The notes under the pieces are model-generated. The model was not told the DNA's origin. It worked only from the letters and a program-made list of their open reading frames with translations, and did no database searches. A DNA stretch of 64,000 bases. It comes from Cavia porcellus. Lineage: Eukaryota; Chordata; Mammalia; Rodentia; Caviidae. Shown one piece after another: positions 46,275 to 57,766 of the stretch; within the stretch, counting starts at the first letter, position 1; every line of letters begins with the position of its first letter. The stretch covers positions 206,224,657 to 206,288,656 of the forward strand of contig NW_026947484.1 of the NCBI RefSeq assembly GCF_034190915.1, read 5' to 3'. The translations under genes were made by a program, and so were the position numbers.

Positions 46275-46550
46275 GAGTCTTGTCTTACACTCCTACTGTT
46301 GGGACAAAATACATACCACTCACAAGTTAAAGAAGGAGGGAAGAAATAGTTCACAATGTGGTAGGCCAGAAGCAGCATGCCTTAACATCTTTTTATTTCT
46401 TCCAGGCTACAGGCCTATTGTTTAGTGCTATTCACACTAACAGGATGAATATTCCTTCTTCAGTAAATTCATTATCTATAAACCGTGCTAAACCAATCAG
46501 TGGAGGAATAATTATGCTTTGTTGTTCATACTTCTTGTGCCCTTGAGGAC
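46275..46550 (-). mobile_element. MaLR-type LTR remnant
   Basis: 'tgttgggacaaaatacatac' with 'gttaaagaaggagggaagaa' and 'agttcacaatgtggtagg' resembles the reverse complement of a MaLR LTR end. The 3' part (46400-46550) is too decayed to assign. Confidence 0.5.
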
Positions 46551-46689
46551 ACAATTGCACTGGAAATAACAAGAACTTTGTGCATCTATTCAGATGCACA
46601 TCTTTTTCACTTTCTTTGAGGAACTTCTTATGTTCAAGCCTTATTTTGAGAGGAGAAAATAAACAACAGTACAATGATAGTAAAGAAAG

Positions 46690-48800
46690 GAAATAAGACA
46701 CAAAAATCCTCAGTAAGATAGTGGCAAATAAAATGCAATGAATCATAAAAAGATCATACATCATAATCAAGTCAGCTTAATCCCAGGGATGCAAGGATAG
46801 TTCAACATATGCAACTCAATTAATGTTGTACGCCACAGAAATATGGATGAAAACCATGTGATCATCTCAGTACATAAAGAAAAAGCCTTTGTCAAAATAC
46901 AATATCCATTCATGATTTTGAAAAAAAACTTTGAAAAACTGGAATAGAAAGACCGTATCTCATTTTAATAAAAGTCATTTATGACAAACCAATAGCCCAC
47001 ATAATATTAAATGGGGGAAAAGTAAAATCTGTCATTCTAAAATCAGGAAGAAGACAAGGTTATCTACTAGCATCACTCCTATTCAATATAGAATTGGAAA
47101 TAATATTCAATGTCATTCAGCAAGAAAAAAGATATCAAATTTTCTTTATTTGAAGATAATATGATCCTCTACAATTATACCACTAGACTCCTAGAAGTAA
47201 CAAATTAAGTAGTGTAGTAGGATATAAAAATCAAAATATAAAAATCAATAGTGTTTCTGCACACCAATAATGAACTCATTGAGAACAAAATTAGGAAAAC
47301 AATATCACGCATAATGAGATCAATAAAAATTAAATACTTTGGAATTAACCCAACAAAAAAAGTTAAAAATTTCTACAACAATGATAACAAAACTTAGAGC
47401 TTAGAATAAAGGGATTGAAGAGTAATTCATAAAATGGACATTAATTCCTATCCCTGAATAGGCAGAACCTTGCATTCATACTTACAACCTGATGTATAAA
47501 ATTAGTACAATCCTAACCAAATCACTAACAGCACTCTTCAAATAATTAGAGAAATAACCCTAAAATTCATGGAACCAGTAAAGACCCAGAATAGAAAAGG
47601 CAATTTTGGGCAACAAGAGTGAAGCAGGAGACATTACAATCCTTGAAATGAAGACATATTACAAACTATAGTGAGAAAAACAGCATGATACTATCACAAA
47701 AACAAACATATAAATGAATCAAACAGAGAAGAGGATGCATAAACAACCTCAGGCACATTCAACCATCTGATTTTTGGCAAAGGTGCCAAGAACATATACC
47801 GGAAGATAGATAGCCTCTTTAATAAATGATGTTAGGAAAATTGAATATCTACATGCACAAGACTGAGTCTACACTCATATATTTCAACATGCATTAAACT
47901 AACACCAAAATGGAAAAAAAAATATCTGAATTATAAAGTAGAGACAATCTCTTTGACAGTAATATAGATAAGACATTTGAAATCGCAAATCTAGGGAGAC
48001 TTTCTGAACAGAACCTCAGTTGCATAAGAAATAATATGAAGAGTCATCAAATGGAATCATATAAAATTTAAAAAAAGAACTGAATAATAGACGGCTTATA
48101 GAATGGGCACTTTTGGCAGTTTCCCCTTTGACATGGAACTAATATCTGGACTATATAAAGAACTAAAACAAATATAAATCCAAAATAAAGAGATTCAATC
48201 AAGAAATAGGCAGCTGAAATACTTTTCAGAAGAAGTACAAATGACCAGTAAATACATGACACAAAATGGTTTTCACCATCACCATTAGTTACTAGAGAAA
48301 TGCAAATTAAAACAATATTGTAATACTATGCTATTTCAGAAGGAATATATATCACTAAGAAATCAAATAACAAATGCTTGTGATGCTTCAGGAAATAAGG
48401 AAATCTTCCAAATTGTTGACAGGAAAATAAGCTCATATAACCACTGTGGAAATCAGTATGGAGACTCCTCAAAGAATGAAGCATAGGAATACCACTGACT
48501 CAGTTCTTCCCCTTCTAGATATCTTCTTTTTTGTACTAAAGACATCATGTTATAGTGATACATATATCCTCATGTTTTCAGTACACAATTCACAATAATT
48601 AAATCTTGGAAGTGTTCTATAAATCCATTGACAGATGAATGGATAATGAAAATGTCATATTTATACACAATGGAGTATTGTCGTGCCACAGAGAAAGATA
48701 CACTTGAGTCATTTGTAGGAAAATAGATGCAACTTGAAATCATAGTGTTAAGTGAATTAAATGAAAAACAAAAACTTAAACAGTACATAGTTTATTTTAT
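46690..48800 (+). pseudogene. L1 ORF2, RT domain to C-terminus, decayed
   Basis: A 2.1-kb plus-strand run of L1 ORF2 in collinear order. It starts at 'aatcctcagtaagatagtgg' (finger region of the RT), passes the 'ttaatcccagggatgcaagg' segment and the 'FEDNMILY' spot near 47150, where the usual catalytic 'ADD' aspartates appear changed. It continues through 'GNFGQQE' to the C-terminal 'gagaaatgcaaattaaaac' and 'cacaatggagtattgtcgtg' blocks. Stops and shifts occur about every 50-100 bp, so the protein is long dead. The EN domain is absent (5' truncation). Confidence 0.85.
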
Positions 48801-49380
48801 GATAAATGCCAAATATAAATGAAAAGCAAAATAAAGAATAGGTAATAGGAGATGAGGACATAGTCTTTTTCCCAAAAAGAAATGGGCAAAGAGACAAAGG
48901 AAGATGAATAGGAGAAAAGAAAGTGAATGAAAAATTAATTAAGATGCATTATATATAAGTACCAATTTCTCATAAGGAATAAACATAACATACTGAAAAC
49001 ATGCTAATAAAAATTAAAACTACAGAAAAATAAACACAGGAAAAATCAATTCAAATAATTACTATATCACAATTATGCATAGAAAAGAAGTAAGTATGAA
49101 TATAAACTAAAAGGCTAATAGCAATAATTTAAACATGGAAGGATATGGACATGATAAATTGAGGAAGAAAGTATAAAAAAGGAAAGATGAAGAGAAGAAG
49201 AAGAAAGGAATTAAAAATTCAATTAAGGAATAAAAATACAGTTGAATAAAAATAACAGAAAAAAACAGCAAACAAGAAAATAAAAAGTCAAAAAGAAAAT
49301 AAAGGCAGAAAGAAGATTCCAAAGAAAGAGAAGGAGGAAGAGGAAGAGGAGGAGCAAAAGAATGAGTCAAAAACTTCCTC
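48801..49380 (+). mobile_element. A- and purine-rich L1 3' trailer
   Basis: Directly after the ORF2 end the sequence becomes strongly A-rich and then, at about 49165-49380, almost pure A/G (GAAGAAG-, GAGGAAGAGG-type runs). It could be the 3' UTR polypurine region of the L1 above plus simple-repeat growth. The complementary strand gives a long pyrimidine open frame (49107-49385) that is a compositional artefact. Confidence 0.5.
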
Positions 49381-49940
49381 CACACTCACCTGTTTGGGTG
49401 GTGTGATTGATGAGCATAGAATCAACTTGAATAAGAAATGCCCAGCTGATTGGTCTAGCACAGCTCTAGGGAGTCTGAACAATGGATTTACTGAGGAGGG
49501 AAGACTCATCCTGAGTCTGGGTGGCTCCAGCAACTTAGTTATGTAGTCTGAGTAAAATAAAAAGGAAAGAAGAAAGTCTCACTTCTGTTTCTTTAGAGGA
49601 GCTCCAGTATTCACCATTGCCTTTGGACATCTATATCCAGGCTTGCAGCTCAGATTTTTCAGCTCTGCAGCATACTCTTTAACATTTTTTTTTCTAGAGC
49701 TGCAATAATTTTTTTTTCAAAAACTAGTCTGCCATGTAAAGAGTCATTTTTAGAGTAACTCTGCATGCTAGATTTGTAGATTAGAATAATTATAGGTTTT
49801 TCTTTGGGTTAGTGTTGCTGTTCAATTGTTTATCACTGAGATTACTGGCCTTTTAAAAATATTAATAGTGTAGTTTTTTTCTGATATCTACCCAAACTGT
49901 GTCGAAGGGCTGGAAGGAGCAAGTAAATCAGAAGAATTCA
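49381..49940. other. Anonymous DNA
   Basis: No recognised exon or repeat. T-rich runs lie near 49685-49720. Confidence 0.5.
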
Positions 49941-51041
49941 CTTATTTTCTTTTTTCAATTTTTATTTTGAGAATAAAACCAAAGAAAATAAAACAGAATA
50001 GTCAATCAGAACAAAACAGTGAACACAATATAGGACTTCAAAGCAACATAATAGGAAATCAATAATGGCCACTATAATACCTGTTGTTAACTTCAGAGTA
50101 ACTGATTGTATCATCAGATATAATATAATCAAATAAAACAAAATAGAAAAAATCAATAAAAAAAAATAAAAGCAAAATGGGACTTTGAAACAAGCTTTAG
50201 AGGAAATAAAAAATAACTACCATTATGCATTTTATTATCTTTGAAATAGCTGCCTGTAACATCAGATATAATAAAATCAAACAAAACAGAATAAAACCAA
50301 ACAAAAGAGGACAAGGAAAACAATACAGGTTTTCAAAACAGAATAATAGGAAATTAACAATGGTCACTGACCTCTCTTTTTATACATTTCCTCCACTTTC
50401 ATTTTCACAATATCTATTGTGGATTTTGTATCGCAGTAACTCCTTTAGTTATTTATACTAGAGAAACAACGCAATATTCATCCATGTGATTCTGAACCAT
50501 TTCACACATGAGAACAATCTCAAGTTGCATTCATTTAACTATAAGGGCATTGAGGTTATCTTGTTTTATAGCTGAGTAGGTTTCTATTGCATCAAAATGC
50601 CATATATTATTCATTCTGTGGTTGATTGACAAACTACTCTTGCTTTTTTCTAGTTGTCTGTCACATGGAACATTGTTTTCTGTCCTCTGAATTTCAGTCT
50701 AGGAATTCTTTTGTGTTAAATGTGTTTATTTTAAAGAATATTGATAGATTCTGTCTCCTGATCCACTCTGCCTATGTTTCTTTTTGTTGGTGAATTGAGG
50801 TCATCTGCATTAGTGGTTACGGACAACATGCACTGGCTTATCGCCACATGGCTCTTTTCCTGCTATTTGTTCTTCATTTTCCCCCCTCCCCTTTCAACTG
50901 TGTACCCCACTTAGTGATCTCTGCTGCTGTTCATGGGACCATGATTTTTGTCTTTCTCTAGAATATGCACTAGTACTCTGTAGAGCTAGTTTGGGTGGTC
51001 ATGAATTCCTTCAGTTGTTAATTGTCAGGAAAGTATCTTAT

Positions 51042-54000
51042 TTTTCCACCGATTATTTTTATTTTAAAGAGGATAAAATTAAACACAATAAAAAAGAACA
51101 TAAGAAATGTAAGAGACATAAATTTCAAAGCAAAATGAAACTATCATATTGTCTCATTTTCTTCCAAATAGTTGTCCATATCTTCACATACAGAGAATTC
51201 ACATAAAACAATATAGTATAGAACTGATCTGAACAAGATGAGGAAGGCGTTTTAGGTTTTCAAGATCAGACCACAGAAAAGTCGACAATGGCTGTCATAG
51301 TATCTCTCCTTCTCTTCAAAATAGCTGTCCATACCTTCATCTATGTTGAAATTAAACAAAACAAAATGGGCTAAAATCACTCTGAACAAAGCATAATAAT
51401 ATTTCTGGATTTGACATCATGATGCTGTGGAATCAGCACTGGGTTCTGTAGCGTCTCTTTTTCTTCAAAGTAGTTGTTCATTTCATCATGCATTATATAA
51501 TCAGTTCTCATAAACTATTTATAGATTCTACACTTCCATGAGTCTACATACATTTCTATCTTTTCTGTATGAGAGGGAAAAACAAAACAAAGCAAGAAAA
51601 AAAAAATTCCTATAAAAACATGAAATGAAAATGTCATATAAAACCATAGTCCAAAGTGATCTACAATGGCTACTGTGTTGGCGCTCATCATCTTCAATAG
51701 AATTATCTATATCCTAAGGCATAGTATAATTCAATATAGTAGTACATAACAATATTAATAACAATGAAACATTGGAGAGAGTGTAAGACTTCAAAAGCAG
51801 GTAATAATCAAACCAGAGTGGGTATACAGGTGAATTTTATCATCTTCATTGTGGTTGCCTATCCTCTTAGACTTGATACTATCAATCATAACAGATTTGA
51901 ATAAAATTTGTCAATACAAAACAGCAATCTAACAAAACAGATTCAACTAAGATCAGGCATTCTAAAGTAGTGTAAGTCAGATTAATATAATAGGAAATTA
52001 AGGATGATTACCCTGCTATTTTGGGGATGGCTGCCTGAGCCCTCAACTCTAGTATAAGTAGACAGATGGGAACAGAATAAAATCAAACTAAACAGAGCAA
52101 TAAAATAATGTGGATTTCAAATCCTGATACACTACTAACAATGTCCTCTGGTTTCCATTTTTAGACGATTCCTCCAATTTCACTTTCACAGGGTGCTTTG
52201 TACATTTTGGATCCCACTAAATACTTTAGTTTTTAGATTAGAGGGGCAACCCACTATCTACCTAAGTGATTCTGAACCTTTATAACCCTGAGGTTGATCT
52301 TGAGTTGTGTTCCTTTACCTATTAAAGCCTCAAGGTTTTCCTTCTTTATAGCTGAGTAGTTCTCCACTGCACAAAAGGATCATGTCTTTCCAACCTATCT
52401 GCAGCTGCTGGATGAGCTGACCCTATTTCTCTTTAGTTTCCTATCACATAGAACATTGTTTTCTCATCTTTGACTTTTGGTTCATAAACCCTCTTTCAGG
52501 TTGATTAAATTTCCTATACAGAGCATCTCGATGCACCTTAGCTCCTAATTTACTCAGCCTGTGTTTCTTTTCTTTTTTTTTTTTAGTGTATCAAGGTGAT
52601 CTATATTAGAGATTATAGCCAACCTTCTATGCCTTATATATGCTATTAGTTGTCTAATTTTCTCCTTCATTCCACTTTCTGCCCCATTCATTGAGGCTTC
52701 TATGTCACTATTTCTGAAATCCTAGTACTCTTTTTCTCTCTCTCTAGATTGCCCTTCAGTATTCTCTGTAGGGCTGGATTTGTGGTTGAGCATTCCTCCA
52801 GTTCCTCTTTATCATGGAAGCATCTTGTTTCTCCCTTAATTTCTAGATACAGTTTTGAAGGGTAAATCAATCTGGGCTAGAGGATATTTTCTTTCAGGGC
52901 TTGTAATACTTTGCTTCAAGCTCTTCTTGATTTGGTGATCTGTGTCAAGAAGTCTGCCATGATTTTGATGGGTTTTCCTTTATGGGTGATCTGTCTCTTT
53001 TCTCTGACAGCTTTTAGTATTCTGTTCTTATATTGAATTCTGGGATCGTGATTATTATATGCCTCGGTGTAGCCCTGTTTCGGTTGTACGTGGTTGGAGT
53101 TTGTATGCGTCATACATCTGAATATCATTTCCTTTTCCTATGTTTGGGAAGTTTCCTTATTTATTTCTGTGAATAGCCTTTGTAGTTCCTTTGTTTTTAC
53201 TCCTGCTTCTTCATTCACATTCTTTATTCTTATAGATCCTGTTGTCATCTTTTATCCTTTGTATTGTTAGTGCCTGTTTCCTTGTTATTTTTAAGAGATT
53301 TTTCCTTTCTTGATCACACATTGCAGACCTGTCTTCAAGTTTTGTTAGTCAATCCTTAGTTTCTTTCAAGAAGTTTTGCCAGCTTTCAAATGGTAATCTC
53401 TTTGAATCTGTTTCCTGTATTCTAGGTTTTCTTTATATTCTTCATCAAATGTTTCTCTCCTTTTTTTTGTGTTCCTCCCTTCTTTCATCTGTGTCTTCTT
53501 GAAAGGTGCTTAGCTTTTCTTTTTTAATCTACTTATATATTGCTTTACTGGATTAAATATTTCACTTTTGATCTCATCATGAGGTTTTGAAGATACCTCT
53601 TTATGTCCACTTATGCTGTGTCTGATATTGCATGTTTGCTCAATCTCTTTTTATGTTTACTTCTGGATCAATATTCTCAGGGATGGGGGCTGTTGGCCTT
53701 TTCTTATTTCTTTCTCTTCCTCATAGTTTTGGTTTCTTCCACACAGGTGTATAGTGGAGGTCCCAGCCCCTTTACTTGTTTGTTATGGTTCTTTTGAAGC
53801 ACTCTGGCTAAGGATTTCTACCCACTCCAGTTTTCTGTTGGTCACTGAGGTGCAAGCAGTGGCAGCATATTCTGTCCCCTTTGCTACAGGCCAGTCAACT
53901 TTGGGAGCCTTCACTATATTAGTATGTGCCATGAAAATAGAATTGGTTTGGGTTGACTTATTGGGTCCTGGCGAGGGGGTGACTGAGGCCAAGTAGATCA

Positions 54001-54484
54001 CACCAACCTGCTCTGGGAAATGGGCAACTGACTGAAGTCACTGCTGTTCCTTGTTCCTGCCCATCCTGCCTCATTCTAACATGTTGTCCATTTGGTCACC
54101 CCTTTCCCATGAGATGGTCTTATTCCTGTACTCCCTATGGGTTAATGCAGGTCTCTACACTGGCTCTGTTTTCCTTTTGGCTCACTCACCTTTGGATGCC
54201 TGTGACCCTAGATCTGGTGGATTGCAGCGGCACAAGTTCTGGTGGCTCTGGTGATAACATTGTGGTCTTAGTGGCCAAGTATCTTAGCTGCTCCAATAGC
54301 AACCCCAGGACTATGTGTTTGACCAGCTCTTTTCCCTTTAGCTTTTACCTGGGTCAAGTGGAACCATATTCCTGTGTCCAGGCTTCTCCAAGATGTTTTA
54401 TTCCAGCATCTGAGTTGTCTCTCTCAGGAAGCCTCTGTATGCTGGTGCTTACTGATCCACCATCTTTGTAAAAGTCTTTTCCAC
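51042..54484 (-). mobile_element. Nested full-length HAL1 with 8-bp duplication
   Basis: Insert 51050-54476 (3.4 kb, minus) is flanked by ttttccac at 51042-51049 and 54477-54484. Going 5' to 3' it holds a 5' UTR (54476 to about 53640), ORF1 (about 53620-52880), a linker with a scar of the ORF2 end (52344-52370), and a 3' UTR of diverged units ending in an A-rich tail at about 51050. It corresponds part by part to the plus-strand HAL1 at 30-34 kb, but lacks the 856-bp L1 block seen there. It is younger than the outer HAL1 it splits. Confidence 0.85.
52880..53620 (-). pseudogene. ORF1 pseudogene of the nested HAL1
   Basis: The coiled-coil part lies at about 53620-53200. The C-terminal RNA-binding part is open at 52916-53128 with 'HDPRIQYKNRILKAVREKRQ' and 'THKGKPIKIMADFLTQ', the L1 ORF1 hallmark order. 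The frame is shifted in several places, so no full protein can be made. Very similar in layout to the ORF1 at 31 kb. Confidence 0.88.
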
Positions 54485-55474
54485 AGATTTTGAAAGATAG
54501 CTTTTCTGGGTACATCAATCTGGTATGAAAATTATTTTCTTTCAGGACTTGAAATACTGCATTCCATCCTCTTCTTGACTTGATGGCTTGTGCTGAGAAC
54601 TCTGCAGTGATCCTGATGGATTTTCCTTTATAGGTGATCTGTTTCTTTTCTCTAACAGACTTTAATATTGTGTTTTTATGCTGAATTTCTGAGAGTTTGT
54701 TTATGATATGTTTGAGTGTAAATTTATCTTTGTTATGGCTAGTTGGAGTTCTATATGCCTCACTTATCTGCATGTTAGGTGCTTTCCCCATACATTGGAA
54801 ATTTCCAGCTTTTACTTCTGTAAATAATGTCTTTATATCATTTGTGTTGACTGCTGCTTTTTTTGCTGAAACCTACCATTCTTAAATTACTTTTCTTTGC
54901 ATTGTCTTGCAGCCATTGAGTTGTTATTTCCAGGTTCCTTGTTATTTTTAGTAGATATTTCCTTTTTATGATTGCTAGCTGGCATCCTGTCTTCAAGGTC
55001 TGAAAGTTGATCTTCAGTTTGTTCCAGGCAGTTTTCCCAGCTACCAGTGGAGTTTTTAATTTTCTGGGTATCTTTTTGAGTCTATTTTATGAATTCCAGT
55101 TCTTTTCTATATTGTTCACTCAAGTTTTCTCTCATTCTCCTATGTTCCTCTTTTTTTCTATCTATGTCTTTTTTAGATATGCTCAGCAATCCTTTAATTG
55201 TGTTTGCCATTCTTTCTTTTACCTGAGATATTATTTCTGAGATGATTTCTTTTACAGCTTCATGAAGTAGTTTCTTTACTTCAGTTGCTATTATACTAGA
55301 AATTTCAGGTGTGTAGCATCTATTTTCTTGCATGTTCATGTCTCCTAGATTTGCTCTGTTTGGGCTGGAAGCCAGAGATTTCCTTTTTTCTCTTTTGTCT
55401 TGACATTTTCTTGATTTCCTCCAGACAAGCAGGTTGGTGGGTCCCAGGTTTGTCTCACATTGTCCAGAGTGCAA
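54485..55474 (-). pseudogene. ORF1 pseudogene of the outer HAL1
   Basis: The N-terminal open part (55082-55474, 130 codons) holds basic residues then a charged coiled-coil-like stretch ('ISKKDIDRKKEEHRRMRENL'). The RNA-binding and C-terminal part (54485-54791) reads 'TILKSVREKKQITYKGKSIR' and 'ITAEFSAQAIKSRRGWNAVF', ending 'KLSFKICGK' where the nested HAL1 interrupts. The remaining C-terminal codons lie beyond the insert at about 51041-50980. The long frame at 54354-54791 therefore runs out of ORF1 into the inserted 5' UTR and is not a real fusion protein. Confidence 0.88.
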
Positions 55475-55564
55475 GGAGATAGGTAGACACCTGGATTTCT
55501 CTTAACCCAGGTTCCCTAAGATACAGTCTTGTGCAGGGCAGACTCCTCTAAGGTGTCCTTGTTA

Positions 55565-56560
55565 TTTTTAAAATATCTTTGCTTTTGTTGTCAGTATTGC
55601 AAATCTGTCCTCAGGATCTAAATGTTTATCTTCAGTTTCATTCAATCAGCTTTTCCAGCTTTCAGTGGAATTCTTGATTGCCGGGACATCTCCTTGAATC
55701 TGTTTCATGCATTCTAAATCTTTCTTGTATTGTTCTTTCAAGGTTCCCCCCATTTTTTCTATGCTCCTCAATTTTTTATCTATGTCTTCTTTAGACATAA
55801 TCAGAAATTCTTTTGTTATGTTTTTCATTTCTTATTTTACCCGAGATAATATTTATGATATAATGTTTTTCGTAGCCTCAGGAAGTCATTTCTTTAGTTC
55901 AGTTGCCTTCACTTCAGAAACTTCAGGTGTGTGACTTCCAATCTCTTCCATATTTTCCTCTTGTGAACTTGTTCTTCATTGGTTGGAGGCCTTTTTCTTC
56001 TTCATCTTGATTTTTTCTTTTTTTTTTCTTTTTTTTTCCTAGACATGTGGGTTGTGGGGTCTCAGGGACTTCCTAGGTTGGTTGTGACTTCTGTGAGGTA
56101 TCACTGGCTGGTTTGCCTGGCCAATACTGGCTACAGGTACCTAATGGTGGCCAGTGGGTGAACTGATGTGGGGTTGGATTCTGCTTTCCTTAGCCTGAGC
56201 TGTCTACCTGCAGGAAGCTTCCTGCAATTGGCTAGTATGTGTGTGAGGGTGGGCTTGGCTGCTGCTTCTCCCAGCCAAGCTGATTATTGGCAGGAAGTGT
56301 CCCCAGTGGCTGCTGGTGTGCATGTGGGAGCAGAACTGGCTCCTGTTTCTCCTGACTCATGCTGCTAACTGGTGGAAATTGTCCCATAAAGCAACTGGTC
56401 CTGATTGCCTTTGTGAGCTTACTTTGTGCTTGGGAAGTTGGATTTCTTTCCCTTTGGGAGTCAGGATTGGTACTGCAGATTACTTTATTCTTTTCTCTAT
56501 ATTATCTTTCTATTTTTGCATGATCTTTAGCTTTCCTGTTTATAAGTGATATTTCCAGTT
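55565..56560 (-). mobile_element. L1/HAL1 5' UTR with monomers plus ORF1 N-terminus
   Basis: From 56560 downwards the minus strand holds an L1 5' UTR containing about three ~80-bp direct repeats (starts near 56199, 56279 and 56361 on plus, with a partial one before). An A-rich block and a second ORF1 coiled-coil segment follow (55646-55828 open, 'MSKEDIDKKLRSIEKMGGTL'). It ends near 55565, where the outer HAL1 begins in the same orientation. So two L1-type 5' regions lie head to tail. Monomer-type 5' UTRs carry the promoter in several rodent L1s. Confidence 0.72.
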
Positions 56561-57091
56561 CTATTCAGCCTTGACATTCTTTGATTTTAATCATGCTGTG
56601 TTTTCCTATTTCAGTTCCTTCTTTCCTTTCCTTTTCTTATTCCAGTCCAAGTAGCCTTGTGTTTTCATTATTTATTTTCCAATTCAAGATGTCATAGCAA
56701 TTTTCAGTTACCTGAAAGGTAAGAGTCAACTTTAGCTAGTAGACTGGCCCAAATCCTACCCTCATCTTCAACTGGGTATGTCCCTACTATGGGGAACCTG
56801 TGGCTATAGCTACAGTGAGCTTTTCACTCATCACAGCCTATCTTTCTTCAGTGGATCACTTGCTTACACACATGGTCCAAGTTTCTTTATTACATTCCCT
56901 TTCTCTATGTAATTCTTGTGATCCTCTAGAGTACAACTGAACTTGTACCTTTATAACACAAATGCTAATCTGTTGGTTTTGTATTTGAAACATTAAGATT
57001 CAAATTCTTCATCATAGGTACAAGCTTCATAAAATAGGCATATTTAAACTATTTGTTTCCTCTTTAAATAAAGATGGTAAGGCCTTAAATG
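56561..57091. other. Anonymous DNA
   Basis: No feature recognised. Confidence 0.5.
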
Positions 57092-57190
57092 GAATATGTG
57101 CTTTTTGCCTTAGCTCTTTCTTTTATTCTTGAGCTATCACTTTTTCTATTCTTTTGGTCTTATTCCTAATTTTTAATTATTTATTCATAA
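57092..57190 (+). repeat. ~97-bp direct repeat, copy 1
   Basis: Shares 'cttagctctttcttttatt', 'ttcttttggtcttattccta' and 'atttattcat' with a second copy at 57670-57766. The sequences before and after the two copies differ. The family is not identified. Confidence 0.75.
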
Positions 57191-57290
57191 GGCCATAAAT
57201 GATAGAATGTTTCCCCAGCGTGCCCAGGGTCCTAGGTTTGATTTCTAGGGCTGAAAATAATACAGTAAAAAGATTAAAAATAAGGATATT
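57191..57290 (+). mobile_element. ID-like SINE 3' part, decayed
   Basis: 'agaatgtttccccagcgtgc', 'ccagggtcctaggtttgatt' (B-box region) and 'tctagggctgaaaata' with an A-rich end match the second half of an ID-like SINE. Confidence 0.55.
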
Positions 57291-57669
57291 AATATATTAT
57301 TTACCATACTTTGCTCATAGTTTATTGTGATTGTTACATAAAATATGTATACCAGATCTTCGATATAATCCTTGGTATACAGCAAGTTTTAAAATTATTA
57401 TTTATTGTTTCTAGCCTGCATAAATTTTTTTCTGACATAGTACGATTATGGTATGCTTTTATTAGTCTCACTTAATAATATTTTTGCTTCTCATTGTTAA
57501 CTGATTATTCTTTATTTTGCATGAGTTTTATTATTCCCTAGATGCTATGTTTCCTAGTGGGTAAGAACCATGATTTGTATTTCTTTATGTTCGCTCATTA
57601 TATATAACAGTATTTTGTAGCACATTATCTACCCTTCTCCATACTTGGCAGCCATGTTCATGTCATATG
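57291..57669. other. Anonymous DNA
   Basis: No feature recognised. Confidence 0.5.
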
Positions 57670-57766
57670 AATATATGCTTTTGACTTAGCTCTTTCTTTT
57701 ACTCCTGACCTATCATTTTCCCATTCTTTTGGTGTTAGTCCTATTTTTTAAATGATTTATTCATCA
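57670..57766 (+). repeat. ~97-bp direct repeat, copy 2
   Basis: Second copy of the repeat at 57092, with roughly 85% agreement by eye. The next 340 bp (to about 58110) vaguely follow an ancient interspersed family ('aagtatctataatgtactag', 'cttgtagtctattagagaaa'), possibly L2/CR1-like. That part is not firm. Confidence 0.7.

Larger units (their letters stand above)
49941..55558 (-). mobile_element. Outer HAL1, split by a second HAL1
   Basis: A minus-strand HAL1 in two parts. 55558-54485 holds a short 5' UTR and ORF1 up to near its C-terminus. 51041-49941 holds the ORF1 tail, the linker and the 3' UTR units with an A-rich end at 49941. The break falls inside ORF1 and is occupied by a complete HAL1 (51050-54476). 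The two parts align end to end with ORF1 of L1 once the insert is set aside. As in the other copies, ORF2 is absent except for its last few codons (near 50571-50592). The 5' edge is approximate. Confidence 0.8.

Noticed and set aside
46016..48800. Single L1 with a twin-priming inversion
   Set aside because: Both orientations contain the same RT segment, which one inverted insertion cannot do.
49107..49385. 92-codon minus-strand frame rich in Leu, Ser, Phe (membrane-protein-like)
   Set aside because: It is the complement of a purine-rich tract; the composition alone creates the open frame.
54354..54791. 145-codon minus-strand open frame, the longest in the window
   Set aside because: It is ORF1 of the outer HAL1 running across the junction into the 5' UTR of the nested HAL1. 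The last third is not protein-coding in origin.
55082..55474. 130-codon minus-strand frame as a possible host coiled-coil gene
   Set aside because: The charged coiled-coil and its position upstream of the ORF1 RNA-binding region identify it as L1/HAL1 ORF1.
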